Shown in pieces: positions 5,473 through 7,710 of a stretch of 7,710 bases of DNA. Position 1 is the first letter of the stretch, and each line of letters opens with the position of its first letter. Origin of the DNA: Micrococcales bacterium (GTDB taxonomy: Bacteria; Actinomycetota; Actinomycetes; Actinomycetales; Dermatophilaceae). The stretch is taken from the NCBI GenBank assembly GCA_003157445.1, contig PMJN01000175.1, positions 6,734 to 14,443 on the forward strand. The letters run 5' to 3'. Below the pieces are notes generated by a model that searched no databases, was not told the DNA's origin, and was given only the letters and a program-made list of their open reading frames with translations. A program made the position numbers and the translations under genes.

Positions 5473-6651
5473 TCAGAACTTGCTGAGCGCCGAGACCGCG
5501 TGCTCCTCCCCGACGTTGTAGTACCGGTTCCGGACGACGGTCTCGCTCTCCCAGCCGCCGACAGCCATCAGCTCACCGGCAGTCAGACCCAGGGTGTCGA
5601 TGCAGTAACGGGCGAAGCGGTGCCTCAGAGAGTGCCACGGCAGAACGAACTGGGTCCGCTGGCGGGTCACGGGCACGAACTTCTGCTGCTTCTTGTCCCA
5701 GCGCTCGCACACTTCGACCCATTCCTGGTGTGGCCAGCCGGCAGCGATGGCGGCCGGTCTGAAGTAGTCGCTCATGAAGCTGCTGTGGTGGTGCATCCCA
5801 CCCTGCTTCGCCGGGAAGAGCAGCGCTTCCGTGTTCAGCCCCTCGGCCTGCTCCTCGAGCGCCTGCTTGCAGCGCTTCTCCAGCTCCGCGCGCAGCGGGT
5901 AGCCGGTGAATGTCACCGTGGGAATCCCAGTCTCTTTGGTCTTCTCACCCTTGGGCAGCGTGCGGCGGTCATCGCCGTCACGGACCCGGGCCGCCGGGTC
6001 GATCTGGGCGTAGATGCACAGCTTGGGCTTCTGCCCGCTTCGGTCGACGTCGTAGGCGGTGAGCTGGAACATCTCTCCCCACCGAGCTCCACAGGAGGCG
6101 CCCACCTCTGGTGCCAGTCGTCCCCATTTCGGAAAGAACCTCGCCAGCCCGTCCCTGAGGTTTACCACCTGGGGGGCCAACGGCGCGTCCTCGTCGCGGA
6201 CGTGCTCGGCCTTCTCGTAGACCATGCGGCCCTTGCGACGACGGTCAGGCGCCGAGGTGCCAATGAGCGCGGGAGCCACGGTGGCGCACTTGTCCGGGAG
6301 CATCTCGGCCTGGTCGGCACTGAAGTAGCCCTGGACGTTTCCCCACCGCAACAGGCCACGCAACATGGACGTGTTCTCAGTGACCGTCCGACGGGTGCCG
6401 GCCTGGGCCCTCATCAAGTCAGCCAGCCGCCGGTCGACTGCCAGGGCCGGGTATGACTCGTAGCCGCGCAGGGTCCGGCGAAGAACCTGCCGAGCCTGCC
6501 GGTGATAGGAGTTGGCCCAGGGCTTCTGTGTCTTCTGGTTGCGGCCCCCCGGGGAGGGCAGGTAGTCCTTCAAGATCTGGCTCAGCGGGGTCAGGCCCTT
6601 GGGTCCGGTGGCTCGCTGCAGCCCTGCGTCGATCTCGGCCGCTTTCGACAT
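5473..6651 (-). CDS. tyrosine recombinase/integrase (N-terminus displaced by a frame change)
   Basis: Site-specific integrase of a mobile element: it cuts and rejoins attP/attB through a 3'-phosphotyrosine. Catalytic residues, numbered from ATG 6651 (392 residues), are R190 in C-G-A-R-W-G-E, a beta-hairpin Lys at 237 or 239 in E-K-T-K-E, H340-x-x-R343 in W-H-S-L-R-H, W367 in V-G-G-W-E-S (His in many relatives) and the nucleophile Y377 or Y378 in R-N-R-Y-Y-N-V. Residues about 18-125 form the core-binding SAM-like domain. The same frame stays open upstream of ATG 6651 and encodes family-typical R-Y-Y-R-L-T-W-V-E-P-D-G-R, then R-T-L-S-E-A up to the listed Met. The real protein therefore began further upstream, yet that frame contains no ATG, GTG or TTG. 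The catalytic domain looks intact. Activity depends on whether a shortened product is made and can bind DNA. Confidence 0.9.
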   Translation of the reverse strand: MSKAAEIDAGLQRATGPKGLTPLSQILKDYLPSPGGRNQKTQKPWANSYHRQARQVLRRTLRGYESYPALAVDRRLADLMRAQAGTRRTVTENTSMLRGLLRWGNVQGYFSADQAEMLPDKCATVAPALIGTSAPDRRRKGRMVYEKAEHVRDEDAPLAPQVVNLRDGLARFFPKWGRLAPEVGASCGARWGEMFQLTAYDVDRSGQKPKLCIYAQIDPAARVRDGDDRRTLPKGEKTKETGIPTVTFTGYPLRAELEKRCKQALEEQAEGLNTEALLFPAKQGGMHHHSSFMSDYFRPAAIAAGWPHQEWVEVCERWDKKQQKFVPVTRQRTQFVLPWHSLRHRFARYCIDTLGLTAGELMAVGGWESETVVRNRYYNVGEEHAVSALSKF

Positions 6652-6797
6652 AGCCTCGCTCAGGGTTCTGCGGCCGCTGGTGCGTCCAGGACGGCCGTCG
6701 GGTTCGACCCAGGTCAGCCGGTAGTACCGGAACTTGGCGGTGGGGGCTAGGACGTGACGTCTCCGACCACCTTGACCGGCTTGCAGCGGGTGCTCAT
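6652..6797 (-). pseudogene. displaced 5' end of the integrase gene
   Basis: ATG at 6797 overlaps the xis stop as ATGA, the usual coupled xis-int arrangement. It reads M-S-T-R-C-K-P-V-K-V-V-G-D-V-T-S and stops at TAG (6749-6747). The integrase-like reading (A-P-T-A-K-F-R-Y-Y-R-L-T-W) picks up at about the same point, in the frame reached by adding one base. Inserting one base just before the TAG would join the two into a normal integrase of about 440 residues. No standard slippery heptamer is seen, so a deletion or a sequencing error is more likely than programmed frameshifting. Confidence 0.6.
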
Positions 6798-7126
6798 GCC
6801 GCGGCCTTGGCGTTGCCGCGGCCGGTCCGGCGCCGGTACTGGGAGGCGCGCGCGGCCCGTGAGGCCACCACAGCTTCGGCCGCCACGACGGACTCCCCTC
6901 GCCGGCGGTCGGCGAGGGTCAGGCGGGGCAGGGCGCGGAACCAGACGAGGATCTCGTCCCGGTCCTACAGCAGGCGGGCCCCGAGCTGGTGGGCGCTCGG
7001 GAAGTCCTTGCGGTAGGTGTACTCGCGAGCGGAGTCCACCTTGACGTGGAACAGGGCCGCGACGTGCTCGATGGTGTAGACGACGTCTCGGGTGTCTACC
7101 TGGGTCTGTGCTGGGTTAGATGCCAT
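6794..7126 (-). pseudogene. excisionase-like winged-helix (Xis/MerR-type HTH) gene with an internal amber codon
   Basis: From ATG 7126 the frame gives M-A-S-N-P-A-Q and then a small HTH: Y-T-I-E-H-V-A-A-L-F-H-V-K-V-D, R-E-Y-T-Y-R-K-D-F-P and Q-L-G-A-R-L-L. TAG (6967-6965) follows, and the same frame continues D-R-D-E-I-L-V-W-F-R-A-L-P to TGA 6796-6794, 110 positions in all counting the amber. In the excisionase/BldC-like family the segment is G-x-R-x-W-x-R-x-x-V-x-x-W, so the stop stands where a conserved Trp is expected; one G-to-A change turns TGG into TAG. The product would bind DNA and steer int toward excision. Its stop overlaps the integrase start (ATGA). TTG 7162 is an alternative start that would add 12 residues. 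Truncated at the amber, the protein would lose the second part of its wing. Confidence 0.7.
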
Positions 7127-7219
7127 GGACCTGTTCGTCCCGGGCGGGGCCCGCTCGCGCAATCCCTGTCCGAGAGCCCGCGGCCACTCCGGGCGCCAAC
7201 CGCGCCTCAGCAGGCCCAG

Positions 7220-7241
7220 TTAGTGCCAAATTAGTGCAAAA
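7220..7241. repeat. two abutting 11-bp direct repeats upstream of xis
   Basis: TTAGTGCCAAA (7220-7230) is followed at once by TTAGTGCAAAA (7231-7241), identical in 10 of 11 positions. The spacing equals one helical turn, so a protein would meet both copies on the same face. The second copy runs 3 bases into the left arm of the glnA terminator. Head-to-tail sites about one helical turn apart are typical of BldC/excisionase-type winged-helix proteins. Confidence 0.65.
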
Positions 7242-7267
7242 GCGGGCCCCCCGAGGGGGCCCGCTTT
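7239..7267 (-). terminator. strong terminator of glnA
   Basis: A perfect 13-base inverted repeat, AAAGCGGGCCCCC (7239-7251) and GGGGGCCCGCTTT (7255-7267), with a 3-base loop. Read from glnA (minus strand) the stem ends in TTTT, so this is a classic intrinsic terminator. The A/T ends make it usable from the other direction as well. Confidence 0.9.
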
Positions 7268-7294
7268 CTCTAAACCGTTATGGCAGAACGCTAT

Positions 7295-7311
7295 CCGGCG
7301 CTTGGCGCCGG
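7295..7311 (-). terminator. secondary hairpin just after glnA
   Basis: CCGGCGC (7295-7301) pairs perfectly with GCGCCGG (7305-7311) around TTG. It begins 6 bases after the glnA stop and has no T-run. It may protect the 3' end or assist the main terminator further on. Confidence 0.4.
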
Positions 7312-7317
7312 CGACGT

Positions 7318-7710
7318 TCAGATGTCGTAGTACATCTCGAATTCATGAGGGTGCGGGCGGAAGCGAATCGGGTCGACCTCGTTGAGGGTCTTCCATTCGA
7401 TCCAGGTCTCGATCAGGTCGGGGGTGAACACGTCGCCCTCAAGCAGGTAGTCGTGGTCAGCCGCGAGCGCTGCCAGGACCTCGGGCAGCGACCCTGGAAC
7501 CTGTGCGATCTCGGCATGTTCCTCGGGTGGTAGCTCGTAGAGGTCCTTGTCGACCGGTGCTGGGGGCTCGATGCGGTTCTTGATCCCGTCAAGGCCCGCC
7601 ATCATCTGGGCCGCGAAGGCGAGGTAAGGGTTGGCCGACGGGTCCGGGATCCGGAACTCGATGCGCTTTGCCTTGGGGGAGTTGCCCGCGATCGGGATGC
7701 GGACGCAGGC
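7318..7710 (-). CDS. glnA: glutamine synthetase type I, C-terminal 130 residues (gene continues beyond the window)
   Basis: Glutamate + ammonia + ATP to glutamine, the main ammonium-assimilation enzyme, a cytoplasmic dodecamer. The visible part begins A-C-V-R-I-P and continues [18 protein letters not shown], the highly conserved region carrying an active-site Arg. The following D-L-Y-E-L-P-P-E-E (fragment residues 56-64) is the adenylylation loop, and its Tyr58 corresponds to Tyr397 of enteric GlnA, so control by an adenylyltransferase is expected. The ending [20 protein letters not shown] matches actinobacterial GlnA C-termini. The frame reads cleanly to TGA at 7320-7318. Two hairpins, the second a strong terminator, follow. 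It is the flanking chromosomal gene on the element's xis side. Confidence 0.96.
   Translation of the reverse strand, partial: ACVRIPIAGNSPKAKRIEFRIPDPSANPYLAFAAQMMAGLDGIKNRIEPPAPVDKDLYELPPEEHAEIAQVPGSLPEVLAALAADHDYLLEGDVFTPDLIETWIEWKTLNEVDPIRFRPHPHEFEMYYDI

Noticed and set aside
5125..6456. 443-codon open frame on the + strand opposite int
   Set aside because: It is antisense to a clear tyrosine recombinase with all catalytic residues. Long antisense frames are normal at this GC content, and its protein shows no motif.
6700..6711. GGGTTCGACCC, looking like a tRNA T-arm
   Set aside because: No anticodon arm, D-arm or acceptor pairing fits around it, and it encodes the integrase W-V-E-P segment on the other strand.
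1..7710. CRISPR array, rRNA or complete insertion sequence
   Set aside because: No regularly spaced repeats with unique spacers, no rRNA-like stretch and no DDE transposase or paired terminal repeats were seen on either strand.

Overview
The window comes from a high-GC actinobacterium. It has the strong third-position GC bias and long antisense shadow frames typical of that group, a mycothiol-dependent-enzyme family protein (mycothiol is an actinobacterial thiol), and a glutamine synthetase of the adenylylation-regulated type I class. I cannot name the genus.

Left part (1-3800): the tail of a Nudix hydrolase and a maleylpyruvate-isomerase-like MDMPI protein lie on the + strand. Facing them on the - strand are a GNAT acetyltransferase and a stand-alone AICAR formyltransferase. 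The formyltransferase lacks the IMP cyclohydrolase half of normal PurH and looks like the C-terminal half of animal ATIC. The two genes overlap by one base (TGATG), so they are probably co-translated. About 430 bases upstream is an orphan HicB-like/HTH regulator with a good -35/-10 promoter.

Middle (3775-4352): no convincing gene.

Right part (4353-7267): remains of an integrated mobile element, all on the - strand. It holds an excisionase-like winged-helix gene (xis), a tyrosine recombinase (int) and a coiled-coil gene. The xis frame is cut by an amber codon exactly where this family has a conserved Trp. The int N-terminus lies in a different frame from the only sensible start, which overlaps the xis stop as ATGA. 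The coiled-coil gene needs two frame changes. Either the element is decaying or the sequence has local indel errors; neighbouring genes read cleanly. Two abutting 11-bp repeats lie upstream of xis, and a cluster of nested palindromes lies between int and the coiled-coil gene.

Right edge (7318-7710): the C-terminus of chromosomal glnA, with a very strong terminator. The element's xis-int end abuts this terminator. I could not identify att sites, a tRNA target or transfer genes, so the element's limits are open.
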